Notes: generated from the sequence alone by a model not told the origin. Numbered from the stretch's first letter, positions 9,780 through 21,106 are shown. The stretch: DNA of 64,000 bases from Trichobilharzia regenti (GCA_944472135.2 OX235264.1:91150319-91214318); one strand, 5' to 3'. Translations and numbers: made by a program.

Positions 9780-9935
9780 TTCCGAAGTTATTATCAAGCA
9801 CAGTTCGCCAATGTCTTCTATATTTAACTGAAGCAGTTGCAATACGACCGACTAAACCAGAAATTTGTATTCACAAAAAAGAAGAAGTCAAGTCGTTGTT
9901 TTTACCGTCGACCACTAAAACTTGGAATAAAAATC
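9780..9935 (+). pseudogene. Penelope-like C-terminal fragment
   Basis: One frame reads YLTEAVAIRPTKPEICIHKK followed by EEVKSLFLP, a diverged form of the PLE ending 'AEAI-AIR...PELCIQKK-V-SL-LPW'. The upstream domain is absent. It is a short fragment from a family different from A or B. Confidence 0.5.
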
Positions 9936-10177
9936 TCTTTTCCTCTCCAAAGGTGGTGCCTTTTTCTCCCCTAATTCTTCTTTTAATTCCTTTATTATTT
10001 ATTTAAAAAGTTAATCTGAACGATATTTAACGACAATAATAAGAAGAAGATGTGTTCGTAACGCAGTGCGTACATATGAATGAAACGGTTTACTGGGTTC
10101 AGGCCACAACAAGTCGGTTTTGGTCGTAACAACAAAGATGAGTGAACTAGTATTAGATATACTTATTCTTGTGTATT

Positions 10178-10412
10178 TGCGCGTCGGTGGCACAGCGGCA
10201 AAAGACTCACCAACTACCCAGGTGGTTCTGGTTTCTATCCTCGGCCGACGAACTCCTTTAGTTTGCTAAGGCAGTAATAAGACTGGTAAAGAGGGAAGGT
10301 TGGGGTGAAGCTAGCAACCCTATCCCCAGTATTAATAATGAACACCACTGCTACCGAAACTTCAAGCCTCCAGCTTGAAGGCCTCTGTTCAACTGGGAAC
10401 GTAAAGAAATAA
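10178..10412 (+). mobile_element. tRNA-headed SINE (family 2)
   Basis: The A-box-like TCGGTGGCACAGCGG starts near 10180; the B box is degraded (GGTTTCTATCC). Body and end are typical (GGTAAAGAGGGAAGGTTGGG, CTAGCAACCC, CAACTGGGAACGTAAAG). Confidence 0.75.
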
Positions 10413-10429
10413 AATAAAGAGAAGACGTT

Positions 10430-11570
10430 CAGCGGAGAGACTCTTTTCGGCGATTTCATTCACATAGCTGTACAATCGCATATATCATTTGTGTGTGTGC
10501 GTGTGTACATAAAGCTTGTCAAGTTTAGAAAATTGATCAGGTAATAAAAGAATGATCTAATATAGAAACAAGGTTAATCACACAGAAACTAAAGTGAAAT
10601 TGAGTTGGTAAGTTAGATGACGTAATATAATTGACTAAAATGTTTCATCTCAGGTCAGGGTAGCAACAGAGGTAATTTCAGTTAGAGACTAAGTAGAAGT
10701 GGGGTAGAGGACAATGCCATTTAAATTAGAACCGAAATTGAGCAAATAAATTGGATGACGTAACATAAATGACTAGAAATTGAGCATTGATCAAGTCAGT
10801 GACAGTGGTAGTGAGGTGTAGAAATTAAATCGGGTAGAGGTAGAGAACAATAAAGTTGAAAATGTAAAATATTACAACTGAAAAGACAAAATAGTACTAA
10901 TGAAAAGAGAGAAGAGAAAAGGATTAGGTAGAATTTACTTGTCGGGTAATAAGGTTGATTACGTCCATTGTAAGTGTAGTGATTGAACGAACTTCTTCTG
11001 TATGCAGAGTTCAGGGCTTAGCAAGTGAATCGCCATTGCTTCTGCTGTTTGAAGAAGTCTGATTCGTACACTCTGTAGACGACTTTGAAGTTTGCTTGGG
11101 TGTCCGGATTCTATCAGATGTTCTAAGATGGAGCTGCGTGGACATTGAATAAAAAAATCTGAACGAAGATTGCAATAATTTCTCCTCTTCAAATCCTTAC
11201 ATTTTGTAAAGTATGATATATGTTGACGTCACGATAATAGCCAGTTATGAGGTGGATACATTTTTAACGTAGAATAACAGATTAGTAGTTATAGGGTGAC
11301 AAAATAAGTATTTTTGTGTGACAAACGGGCTAAGTTGAAATCGATAACAAAATATTGTGAAATGGGAGACAATGGTGGAGACCAGTTATAATAGATTCAT
11401 AGAATGTCGGGTAGGAAAAATTGACAAGTTAGGTCAAGGTTATAAAGGGTGTCATGTGAGCGGCTAGTACCAAGTGGTGTGTATTAAAGAGGAGATATAG
11501 TAAGACTGCAATTAGAGGTCCATCATGAAATAGTCAATGCGTGAAATGAAACAGGTGGAGGTATATATTG
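10430..11570 (-). mobile_element. Penelope-like element remnant, minus strand
   Basis: The minus strand at 10959-11192 encodes SSILEHLIESGHPSKLQ..., a LLQTAEAMAIHLLSPELCIQ run and a final KKFVQSLHLQW, the C-terminal signature of GIY-YIG PLEs. Bases 10430-10955 are AT-rich and resemble 3' UTR text; GTTCAGCGGAGAGACTC near 10428 recurs in diverged form at 11630 and, inverted, near 14390. The YIG core is not readable, so this is a truncated copy. Confidence 0.55.
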
Positions 11571-11579
11571 AGAAAAGAG

Positions 11580-12220
11580 ATAATTTAATAATTCCCATTG
11601 TAGCATTAAGAACACAATATTCAGCGAAGAGACATACTCTGTTCAGCGAATTTATTATCAAGCTGTACAATCGTATATATATGGTTTTATAAAGAAATTA
11701 TATCCAGTGTGGGAATTAGGTCAAATGTGTGAATACATGAAATAATAATAGTAGTATGAAATGCAATTAAAATATTTGTGATTATAGTCATAGTTTAATG
11801 TCAAGTGGCCAAATAATTAATGTCAAATATAGAATAATACATAAGGTGTGTAGATTTTGGAAAGAGGTACATAATTATAAGATTAGTAGACGAATATAAA
11901 ATATCACATAACGTGGTTTGATATTTGATAAGATGGAATTCAATGTTGTAAAAATAAAATGAAAGATATAAAAATGAATAATTTTGAGTTTAAAATGTCA
12001 AGTGGAAACGACTTAAAGTGAGAATGGTATTAATAATAATAATCGTAGTAATATGGGTAAAGTACATAGAATAACTAAATAAACAAATGTCTATCCCTCT
12101 ACGGCCAAGGCAGAAGTAGGGATCGTACATACTTCTTTTGTACACAAAGGTCTGGGGCTTAAAGTCATGAATTAATTGTCAAGGCCTCAGCTGTCTTTAG
12201 AAGTCTGTACCTTATATATG
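11580..12220 (-). repeat. Inverted 3'-end arm of PLE family B copy 2
   Basis: Reverse complement of the PLE 3' coding end and UTR found at 13590-14030 and about 14300-14410 on the plus strand (compare GGCCAAGGCAGAAGTAGGGA at 12103 with the opposite-strand text at 13690). It joins directly to plus-strand coding sequence at about 12221, making a long hairpin. Confidence 0.7.
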
Positions 12221-12345
12221 AACTTGGAATTCAAAGGTGATCAAGTTTCAGATATACTCAAAAATCGTCTCTCTAAATCAGTCAGTAAGACGTTGTTCGC
12301 AGCAAAATTATAAATGACGTTCATCAGCCTCAAGTTGTTCTCCAT

Positions 12346-13340
12346 CTTTGTAAAATCAGAAATTAAGTATCTTGGTCTTATTATCTCTTCTAATCTCTCC
12401 TGGACTTCCCATGTCTTAGCAATCTCTAGTAAAATATTCCGCCTGATATTTTACATTAAGAAGTTAAGACTCTCGGGTATAACTCAAACCCTCCTCTTAC
12501 AGTTCATAAACTCTTGCATCCTACCCATTCTTCTTTATTGTTCACGCTTATTCTTTCCTGGTTTGCTTAAAAAGTACTACGTCACAATTCGTAGACCGCA
12601 TAGTTAACATCGTTGTCGATGGGCGCTTGACTTCATGCAATAAATTTGCTAGAAGGATTTTGTCTGACTTGAAGCATCCATCTTACCCCAAGCTTTCACC
12701 TTGCATCTCCCCAGGCAGAACAAGAAGTAACTTCAGAAACTGTATGCTCGCACGTCTAAGTATAGGAATTCTATGATACCATACTTGGCACGTATTTTAT
12801 GTGATGAAAACAGTGTCAGGCAAGAACTAACTCACCTTTTTTCATCTAGTAAATAAATAATTTCCCCTATTCATCCTTATATACCTTGAAGTTTTACTTT
12901 TATTATTTCTATAATATTTATGGTCCTGTTACTTCTTTGCTTTACTCTCATAATTGCAAACACCAACTTATCTCCATGACCGTTATAATCTTTGTTTTTC
13001 CCCTCACCATATCATGTAAAGAGAACATTATATTCAATATTTTTAAAGATGTTAAGATTTCTATAACACATTGCCAATACTGTGTGAAACAGGCTCACGG
13101 TAATTTTCACTTGTATTCTTACTATTACCCTGGCTGTTATCATTATTATTGTTATTTCCATTTTATATGCTGCATGTTTTTGACACTACCTCTATTGTAA
13201 ATGTGGAAAAATTTTTGTGTGATTAATTTTATTTATAATTTGATGAAATTAGATGCAATACTGTAATTGATGCTGAAAATTCCATTCTGTATGACAAGTA
13301 CTGTTTTTGGAATAAAGTAAATTATTATTATTATTATTAA
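12346..13340 (+). mobile_element. CR1/SR1-like non-LTR retrotransposon, 5'-truncated
   Basis: The frame to 12607 reads IKYLGLIISSNLSWTSHV, LIFYIKKLRLSG and LLYCSRLFFPGLLKKYY, the region after the reverse transcriptase palm in CR1/Jockey-type elements. Beyond a stop, ARRILSDLKHPSYPKLSPC and TRSNFRNCMLARLS continue the same C-terminus. The 3' end is GGAATAAAGTAAA plus an (ATT)n tail at 13320-13338, typical of CR1-like elements. It lies inside PLE family B. Confidence 0.75.
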
Positions 13341-14043
13341 AAGCTACCTCGTCTGACCGTCTCCATGTGCATCTATCAGTTCACCTATTCTTGTGGAGCA
13401 AGGTACACTGAACGTAGCCAGAGAACACTTTCCACACGGATAAGAGAACATATTCCAGCATGGTCTTACGAGGGGGAAAGGAAGCGTGTGCGGAGCTCTA
13501 ATCTAGAACACTTGATCAACTCCTGTCACTCTACCAACCCTGAACGGGATTTTAAGATCATACACCGAATCCACGCTAACTTGCTGGCCGCGTTTTCTTC
13601 CTTACAGACTTCTAAAGACAACGGAGGCCTTGACAATTAATTCATGACTTTAAGTCAGATCTTTGTGTACAAAAGAAGTATGTACAATCCCTACCTTTGC
13701 CTTGGCCGTAGAGGGATAGACATTTATTTATTTACCTAATATTATTACCATTCTCACTTTGAATCATTTCCACTTGTCATTCTAAATCTAAAATTATTAT
13801 TTTTTCGTTTTTACAATATTGAATTCTATCTTATCAAATTTCAAACCATATTACACAACGCTTTATATTAGCCTACTAACCCTACAATTATACACCGCTT
13901 TCCAACATGTATACATCTTATGAATTATTCTATACATGACATTGATTGTTTTGCCACTTGACATTTAACTATGATTATAATCACAAATATTTCAACTGAT
14001 TTTCATGCTACTGCTATTATTATTTCATGCATTCACACCTATG

Positions 14044-14298
14044 CGTCGGTGGCACAGCGGTTAGGACGCTCGCCGACCATGCATATGGTCCGGGGTTCGA
14101 TCCCCGGCCGCCACAACACACTCCTTTACCTGGCTAAGCCAGAAATAATGCTGGTAGAGAGGAAAGGTTGGGCATGAGGCTAGCAACCCCATCCTGCAAA
14201 ACAAACACCGCTACTACAGAAACTTCAATCCACTAGCTTGAAGCCGTATGTTCCACTGGGAACGTGAAGGAAAAATTATTATTATTATTTTTATTATG
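14044..14298 (+). mobile_element. tRNA-headed SINE (family 2) with 13-bp target duplication
   Basis: Best-preserved head: A-box-like TGGCACAGCGG at 14050-14060 and B-box GGTTCGATCC at 14094-14103. The body includes GAGAGGAAAGGTTGGG and GCTAGCAACCCCATCC; the end is TATGTTCCACTGGGAACG followed by an (ATT)-rich tail. The 13-bp duplication ATTCACACCTATG (14031-14043 and 14299-14311) fixes the boundaries and shows insertion into the PLE 3' UTR. Confidence 0.85.
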
Positions 14299-14410
14299 AT
14301 TCACACCTATGATTCAATTCCCTAACGGGATATAATTTTTCTTGAAAAAAACCATACATATACTCGTGTAAAACTGGATAATAAATTCGCTGAAATGAGT
14401 CTCTCGCACC

Positions 14411-14559
14411 ATTGAATATTTTGTTCTTAAGTATAAGATTAATGGGCAAATCGAATAAAAATTTAAAAAAAAACACTACATAACATTGTGTGAAATTTGA
14501 TAGCATAGAATTTCACATTTCAGAAAAAAGAAACGGAATTGATCAGTTGTTTTGATTTT
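14411..14559. other. Short AT-rich spacer
   Basis: No feature is recognised between the PLE 3' end and the following GC-richer repeat. Confidence 0.3.
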
Positions 14560-15490
14560 CTACATGCTCCGCTGGTAATTCTCGGTGAATTAAAAAGAGA
14601 TTATATCACCTATAAATGCCTCCAAAGCCTCAGGATGGTCGGGAGTGGGTGCCTTGCGCTGCAGGTTGCCCACCCCTCTGTACACCTCTTGAAATGCTCC
14701 CATTTCACCGGGCGTCTTACATAGCCTCTCCTGAGGAAGTCCTACTCACTGCCTTCACGTGGCGGAGGTGTTTTTCACCGAAGTGAGAGGGCAAAAGCGG
14801 ATGCCCGGCGCTCTTCACTGGGTTGACTGTCCATCGGATGACAGTCTAGGGGAGATGGCTAAACCGTGATTCCAAACCTCCAACGACTGGCGTATGAAGC
14901 TCACCGGCAGACGTATGGACAAAGGGCTTGTTGGATGTCCTGGATGTCTGGCCCCATTCGAAAAGGCATATGAACCGGACTCCGGTCACCGGCTTCCAAT
15001 GGATAGTGGACTCCCTACTCCACTCCTACTGCCTTGTAGGTCACACTTGGTTGTGTAAAGGCTAGAGCTGCACTCTCAAACAAAAGGCCGAGCGATGCTG
15101 GGGACATCGCTCGTACCTAATTCCCATCAAACTTCATGAACTCTCTGAAACATCAACCAAATTCCAGTACTGATCCAACAACGTTGCCTTCGGTGGTTTG
15201 GCCATGTTCTGCGCCGACCAGATGACGATCTGGTCAAATCAGTTCTAAATCCCTCGCCATTTCCATCTTGGCGACGTCGCAGGGGTGGACAGCTGAAAAC
15301 ATGGCTTGGTACAGTCAAGGCTGATATGGAGTGCCTGGGCTGGGGCTACAAACCGTCTACGGACTCCGTCTGTGGAACAAGAATTGGATAACCCTGTCGC
15401 AAAACCTTGCATCAGATCGCCGCGCCTGGGCAGCGATGATTCCAGATGTTCATGAAGCCGGCTCATCCTCCCGTAGGAGATAGCCGAAGT
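14560..15490 (+). mobile_element. RTE-like derivative: 5'-UTR-like block fused to C-terminal coding tail
   Basis: Markedly richer in GC than its neighbours. Bases 14560-15115 look like a structured untranslated leader without a usable frame. From about 15180 the plus strand reads RWFGHVLRRPDDDLVKS, then FPSWRRRRGGQLKTWLGTVK and DMECLGWGYKPS, which parallels the RWLGHVLRMP...GGQTKTW C-terminus of the RTE copy at 53856-56042. Endonuclease and RT are missing, so this is an internally deleted copy of a separate RTE-like family. Confidence 0.55.
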
Positions 15491-15499
15491 AAACAAACA

Positions 15500-16930
15500 A
15501 CAAACATAACAATAAATCCGAAGAGTATAAACGTAAAATCCGATAGTATTGAAAGAGTGCTGGAATGTGTGATATAAATTATAGTGAATAATTATAATGA
15601 TAATAAGCAAAAGAAAAAAAAGGGATGTGGAGAAATCTAAATCCAAGTTTGGCCACGGCAGAAACAGAATCTGAACGTGTTATTTTTGGATACAAAGTTC
15701 CGAACTAGTCGAGCTCACTGCAACAGTTTTAGTTATATGCAGGAGACGTAGGCGAACTCTACGTGAATACAGAATAGACTCTCCACATGAAAATCTCCCT
15801 TGAATATTTGACGTAAAAATAATGGCTTCCTTTCCACCATTGCCAGTTCATGTTTACGACTATTGTAACCTATGTCGGTTTTAATAAACGTCTTGAATGT
15901 CCGTTCTCGTTTAGAATATCTTAAATGACCTGGAGTTCTTTCTCTACACAATCTGTGGAGCAAATCAACCTTGCTCCAAATGCTAAGCGCCTGATCAGAT
16001 TGATTATATTTGTATTTCACTGGTACGAAGCTAAGAAAACGTGTATACTGAGCTTTGGTTTCTAGCTTTCCAAATATGTTTTTTTTTTACGGAACCATCC
16101 TCTCTTCTCGTTATTTAGACGTCAACGAACTGCAGAGAGTTATTGTATTGTCCTTCGTAGTTGAAATGGACCACCGAGTGAGCATTATTGAAGTGGCTCA
16201 AAACTAAATCACGTATACGTAACCCTTCATCGTATACTAGAAAAGTGTCATCAATGTAACGACAGAATACATAGCCATTTTTTCTATCTCATCTTTCAAT
16301 GGACTGTTTTCTAGTTTTGCTAGAAATATTGCTAGCAAAAATATGTCCTAGTGGAGATCCTATAACCATTTACTCTATCAACTTTCCATTATTAAACGAA
16401 TTGGGCATTTGGTTTACATTTAAACGGTAGTTGTTTTAGATTACTAATAGGAATGTCATTAGTACACAATTACTTTTCTATAATGTAATCGTAGATATTG
16501 TCGATGGTTTCCAGCAGAGGCAAACCAGTGAATAAAGATGAAATATCAAGTGATGCCATATATTTGCCAGTTAGTTGAATTCAAGTTTTTAATCTTATCA
16601 ATAAATTAGAAGGTATCCATCCTCGATACTATGCTTCACAAACTGGTCATGCACAAAGGTGTCAAGTAGATGTACAAGCCACTTTACCGTTTTGTGATAA
16701 TAAATAGGGTGATTGAGACATGTCTAGTATGGGATGTAAGTGCACTCCTAAATTATATCCTTTTCAAATTGTCTGAACAATTTTAGAGATAATGTTTTAT
16801 AATTTATACGCTTCATACTAGTATTTTTTCCAACATTATAGGATTTTGCATTCATACTATTTGGATATTATGTTTCTTCACCATGTGACTACACCTGCTT
16901 TATTTTGTAGTGCACATTGAACCCTTGAAC
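15500..16930 (-). pseudogene. Penelope-like reverse transcriptase remnant
   Basis: On the minus strand the RT motifs are readable between frameshifts: IGSPLGHIFASNISSK at about 16310-16355 (motif B of the MGSPLGP type) and YCRYIDDTFLVYDEG-like text with the catalytic YIDD near 16245-16262. The region 15733-16020 follows with SKRERTFKTFIKTDIGYNSRK. The 3' end at about 15500-15730 carries family-B-like tail text. It supplies the RT half that the other family B copies in this window lack, but many stops make it non-functional. Confidence 0.65.
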
Positions 16931-16933
16931 TTT

Positions 16934-17268
16934 TGTTTAAACTCGCTCACCCATTTTTTTGGCACTTCGGCATCTCTTGAGTTTTAACCCTGCTGGACAC
17001 ATCTGGTTCGCTCTCCTGTTGTACTTTCATTCAGTCCACTCTCAGAGCCTACCACCAATCAAGACACCAGATAAGTTGTATAAACTCCTTATTTATCAAG
17101 TTTCGTATAACTTTGTCCAGACACACTTATCATATCAAGTCTTTTTACTCTGATTTCGTTCGTCGTTGCTTACACGTTGGGTAGAGTTCAGCTAAGGGGA
17201 TAAAACGTTGAAGTTTTTGTAAGAGCGTTTATTATTGAGGTCTACCCTAAGCCGGAATAACTCTTACA
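16934..17268 (+). repeat. Probable 5' LTR of Boudicca/CsRn1-like Gypsy element
   Basis: The sequence before a primer-site-like TGGTGAGCCCG at 17271 ends in CTCTTACA, which fits an LTR end two bases upstream. The left boundary at about 16934 (TGTTTAAACTCG) is a guess, because no second LTR is present for comparison. Confidence 0.4.
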
Positions 17269-17443
17269 AGTGGTGAGCCCGTGTTTTCATCGTTTGCCTT
17301 CATAGTAGCTTGACGTTTTTTATAGTTCTTTTTCATAATGACTATTTTGTTTATTTTTTCACGTAGAGTTATAAAACTTTACTTGTCTTGTTTTCACGTG
17401 TATTTGTTGTATCACTCCGTTAGTATATCGTCCTGTCCGCATA

Positions 17444-18145
17444 ATGGCCGACAACAGTGCTTCATAGATGGCTATAACTTTGCAACTCAAAACCTTCTGG
17501 ACACATCGTCCTGTTGCATGGTTCGGCCACGTAGAAGCTTTGTTCGCCCTCAGACATATACACTTACAAGAAACGAAGGTAAACCTGGTAATTGTGAGTC
17601 TTCCTGAGAATGTCCTGGAGGAGGTGTCTGACGTTCTCGAAGATCCATCCCCCGACCTGTATGAGCGGCTCAAGCAAGCTCTAATTAAACGTGTTGCACT
17701 CACAGACCTACTAAAGTGTAAGTGCAAGGCATTCAGCATGACACCAGAGGCTAGGGAAGCGTTTCAAAAAGTTAAGTCGGCGATTGCAGACGCTACCATG
17801 CTAGTTCATCTAGGCGTCCAACTTCCGCTTATCATCTCAGTTGATGCATCTAACACAGCCATTGGAGCCGTTCTACAGCAGCAGGTACACACCTCATGGA
17901 TACCAGTCGCTTTTTTCTCTCGGAAGTTGTCTGCAGCTGAAGCGAGGTATAGCACCTTTGGCAGAGAACTGCTCGCCATATATGCGGCTATCAAAAATTT
18001 TCACCATTTCGTCGAAGGTCGGAAATTCACAGTATTTACCGATCATAAACCCCTCACGCATGCTCTGCGCACAACTACAGACAGGTATTCACCACGTGGA
18101 CTACGCCACGCCAATTTCAAGATGAACTATGCACCGCAGTCTTAA
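17444..18145 (+). pseudogene. Gypsy-type Gag N-terminus fused to RNase H (deleted polyprotein)
   Basis: An ATG at 17444 starts MADNSAS, then an in-frame TAG at 17465-17467 is followed by an open frame to 18145. Residues (from the Met at 17468) 1-78 are a Gag N-terminus (FWTHRPVAWFGHVEALFALR, SLPENVLEEVSDVLEDPSPD) of the Boudicca/CsRn1 kind. Residues about 86-200 are the RNase H region of Gypsy Pol: SVDAS (D126), GRELLA (E167) and FTDHKPL (D192), preceded by the usual AFQKVK helix. Zinc knuckles, protease, most of the RT and the integrase are missing, so a deletion of several kb joined the two parts in frame. Confidence 0.8.
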
Positions 18146-18269
18146 CTACCCGTTTGTTCATTCAAGTATTAGGGTTCAATAAAATCAGAGTTTTTCTATC
18201 ATAAACTTCCAGACATTCAGCTTTTGTTTAAGTCTAACTATTGAAAAACAAGAGACAGATTTTTATCGA

Positions 18270-18590
18270 CTACAGGATTTCATCACGAGCTGATATCAGT
18301 TAAAGAACCAGTGGAAAACCTGAGAGAACTGGACAGTTGTCTCATCCTAGTTTGGGACACCTCATAGACCTTTGGATCGAGTGCCAGTGGCTTAATGGTC
18401 TACGAGCTAACTCGCCTTGCAACCAGAAGGTCCTGGGTTCGAACCTCGGTGGGTGCAGACTGATGAAGAGTTTCAAACACTAGGACGAAATGGGTGTCCA
18501 GCACTCCCTGCTGGTTGCTCAATGATTCTCTAACTGACTCCAGCTCATAATGAAATCCACCAACCAGTCAAACAAATTGCCTACAAAACC
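18270..18590. mobile_element. Smα-like SINE fold-back pair
   Basis: Bases 18270-18365 are a minus-strand 3' body with ribozyme remnant (GTCTCATCCTAGTTTGGGAC). From about 18370 a plus-strand copy begins: TGGCTTAATGG, GGTTCGAACC, CTGATGA at about 18469, CTAGGACGAAAT, and the 3' body to about 18590. The plus-strand catalytic boxes are present, but stem II has extra bases. Confidence 0.65.
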
Positions 18591-18639
18591 AATAATTGAA
18601 AGCAGATATCTATTTTTATGAAAACTTATTACGCTCAGT

Positions 18640-19065
18640 ATAAAGAACATGATATGAATTTCCAACACCAATAAGTCAAGTCATTTTAGACACTTGGTCA
18701 CACACGCGTCACTGAAAGCATTTCCGACAGGCAAATGCAGACTTTCACAATGCCTCGACTCGATACTGAAGATTAGATGATCAGTCAGAAATGACCAACA
18801 ACAAAAAAAATTCTGTCAACAAGGAACCTCCTGTCGAACAAATATAGAGGGAAATGCACCGGACACACACACACACCGAGACTGACCACCAGTTACAACA
18901 CACACCAGATCCTCTTAAAGGGAAACGATAACCTAAGCATCGGTTTGAGCATGTTATGGAGGAGAAAATGGATGCTTATGGGAAGTTGTAGAAGCAGGCA
19001 AAACGACTGCACACAACAGAGTGAAGTGGCAATGTTCCACTCGGTAACTAAGGGAAGAATAAGAA
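18640..19065 (+). mobile_element. RTE (SR2-like) 3' fragment, strongly decayed
   Basis: Resembles 34520-34895 in order: AGCATTTCCGACAG, ...AACAAATATAG..., and an end AATGTTCCACTCGGTAACTAAGGGAA near 19030-19056. A (CA)n run sits at about 18862-18874. Confidence 0.5.
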
Positions 19066-19544
19066 ATTTCGCCGGATGAAATCATGTACCAGTTACCTTC
19101 AGAATATCTATCACGGTGACTACTGACCTAAGCCATATCAGAAAGTGTAAGTTGGCCGGCTGGAGTTATCCAGATGATGAAGACGTACAGCTATGATGTG
19201 ATGTGGATAAAAATCGTTTTCAATTACGAACCAATCAGCTAAAATTTCTTAACACTTTTGCATTGTAGTACAACTCCTTCCTGCATTTTTATAAGCTGTT
19301 GCGAATTGCGGCAACTTCAAATGATCAGTCGCTTAGCAAAGTCTCAAGTTATTTCGTCAGTAATTGATGTTTAGTTGTGTGCTGCATGGAAATTAGACAA
19401 CCTCTGTTAGTACTTTTTTTATTTATTGTAACTCTATAACAGCAGAATGAACATCAGGACACTATGAGAGGCAGTTTGAATGTTACACAAAAACAATTTC
19501 ACCATCACATGAAAACTCTTTGTTACTAGTGTACAGTGTGTCGG
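19066..19544. other. No gene recognised
   Basis: Unique-looking sequence with no supported coding or repeat assignment. Confidence 0.35.
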
Positions 19545-19775
19545 TAGAACATCGACTAAATGCTCACCAACGACGCATGTGGTTCAGGGTTCAATCCTTG
19601 GCCGACGAACTCCTGCAGTTCACTGAGCCACTAATAAGACTGGTACAGAGGGAAGGTTGGGCATGAGGCTAGCAACCCTATCCCGTAATAATAATAATAA
19701 ACACTACTGCTACCGAAACTTCAAGCCTCTAGCTTATAGTCGTATGTTCCACTGGGAATGTAAATGAATGAAATA
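19545..19775 (+). mobile_element. tRNA-headed SINE (family 2)
   Basis: Head degraded, B box as GGTTCAATCC at about 19588. Body GGTACAGAGGGAAGGTTGGG, GCTAGCAACCC; end CGTATGTTCCACTGGGAATG. Confidence 0.7.
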
Positions 19776-19919
19776 AAATAAATACTAGTGTACAATACCC
19801 CACCCCCATGAAAGATCTGATATGATCGAAGGTGAGTGTGGACTTTGGTATTCCTCTCAAAATGCTCACATGTGGCTACGCGTCCACAATCTATGTCAGG
19901 TAAGTTCAATTCGCTACCT
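19776..19919. other. Spacer, nothing recognised
   Basis: No feature supported. Confidence 0.3.
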
Positions 19920-20440
19920 TCAGGTAGACAGAGTGCCTCCCCCCACTAAAGTATAAGGGTAAATGAGAACGTGTGACCCTTATGACCGCACCGGTGGATA
20001 AGCAGATCTATCTAGGAAGCTGAAAGACCATGATTCTAAACCTATAGTATTTATGGCCTCCAGAATACGAATGGCATGTGGACCTATTTTCTCACCATCA
20101 ACCATGGGAACATACCTTCTGGCCCTGCTTCACTGCATTAGGGATCAAACTTGAAGTCAAAAGCTCGACTGGGGTGTTGCATGACCGCAGATACAAGGGC
20201 ACAACAGCTTGCAATGGGTCATAAATACAGCCTGTTTGAACTGGTTTTCTGAGAGTTCAGTTCGTATGGATATCTTATCACTAACTACTGACCACTGCAA
20301 GCTATGTCAAGATGTACAGTTTTCACAGTCGACTTGTCTTTAACCCTCTCCCCGTCTCCAGGGTGGACAAATAGCGCATAGTTGGTTGTCTGAGGGAAAC
20401 ACACACCGCGTTAGGAATACAATCTGGCCATCAGACTTAC
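19920..20440 (-). mobile_element. Possible RTE 5'-UTR-like block
   Basis: Contains GTCTGAGGGAAACAC near 20390, the reverse complement of GTGTTTCCCTCAGA at about 43727 in the RTE derivative there. The remaining similarity is weak, so the assignment is tentative. Confidence 0.35.
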
Positions 20441-20449
20441 ACTAGGATA

Positions 20450-20790
20450 CTAACTATAACTGATGCTCGCTAGTGGCTGCGGAACAAAAGTTACCTGGAG
20501 ATATCGTGACCAGTGGGGTCCACCAGCAGGTCAGAAGTGAGGACAAATACTCGCCGCCAATGACAGTGGCCTGCTCAAGTCACGCTAAAATCATGAATCG
20601 GTAGAAATTGGAATTCATAGGCTAGCCAGCCAATGAATTCAGGTCCTAGTGGCTGAATGGTCTATGAGCTGGGTTCAAACCCTAGCGGTGGGTGCGTACT
20701 GCCGGTGGGTCCCAAGCCTGAACGAGACAGCGGTTCAGTACTTTCCGCTAGTTTTCAAAGGTCCCGTAACTGATATCAACCCGTGACCGT
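20450..20790 (+). mobile_element. Smα-like SINE, decayed
   Basis: Has the 5' section (GTGACCAGTGGGGTCCACCAG), tRNA-like boxes (TGGCTGAATGG, GGTTCAAACCC) and 3' body. The ribozyme boxes are lost (CCGGTGGG and CGAGACAG). Confidence 0.65.
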
Positions 20791-21101
20791 CATCTAAACT
20801 ACTTTTTTGAGGCATGGTAAGAACTGGAGAGTGTTGGTTGTAGCATCATTGGGAGGGATATAGGGACGCAGCCGACCACCACCACCACCACAACACATCA
20901 CCACCCAGCTCACCAATAAACAGTGACAATGTATTATTTATTCAGGAGTAGTAGTCAATGCGAAGAGAAATCCTTCAGAAATCCATGCACATGTATACGG
21001 AAACAATAGGCAGCGGCGAGAAAGACAGAGGGAGAGGGAGACAACAATCTGTCCATCATCACAAAAATAACACTGGGAGAGAGAGGGAGAACAGAAATGG
21101 G
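20791..21101. other. Short-repeat-rich spacer
   Basis: A (CAC)n-like run at about 20876-20900 and purine-rich GAGAGA text at 21020-21090, directly before the LTR element. No gene. Confidence 0.4.
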
Positions 21102-21106
21102 GATAC

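Larger units (their letters stand above)
12221..14410 (+). mobile_element. Penelope-like element family B copy 2, with nested insertions
   Basis: Plus-strand coding starts with the linker LSKSVSKTLFAAKL (about 12274), is broken at about 12346 by a CR1-like insertion, and resumes near 13340 with QFTYSCGARY...RTLSTRIREHIPAW, RSSNLEHLINSCHS and the C-terminal region, where a frameshift follows 'HRIHAN'. The 3' UTR is itself interrupted by a SINE (14044-14298) and continues to about 14410. The copy matches 868-1735 closely. No RT domain is present. Confidence 0.75.

Noticed and set aside
14050..14120. tRNA-like A and B boxes (also at 30810, 50497 and others)
   Set aside because: They are followed by shared SINE bodies and occur in many copies; no complete cloverleaf with anticodon and acceptor stem is evident, so they are SINE heads and not tRNA genes.
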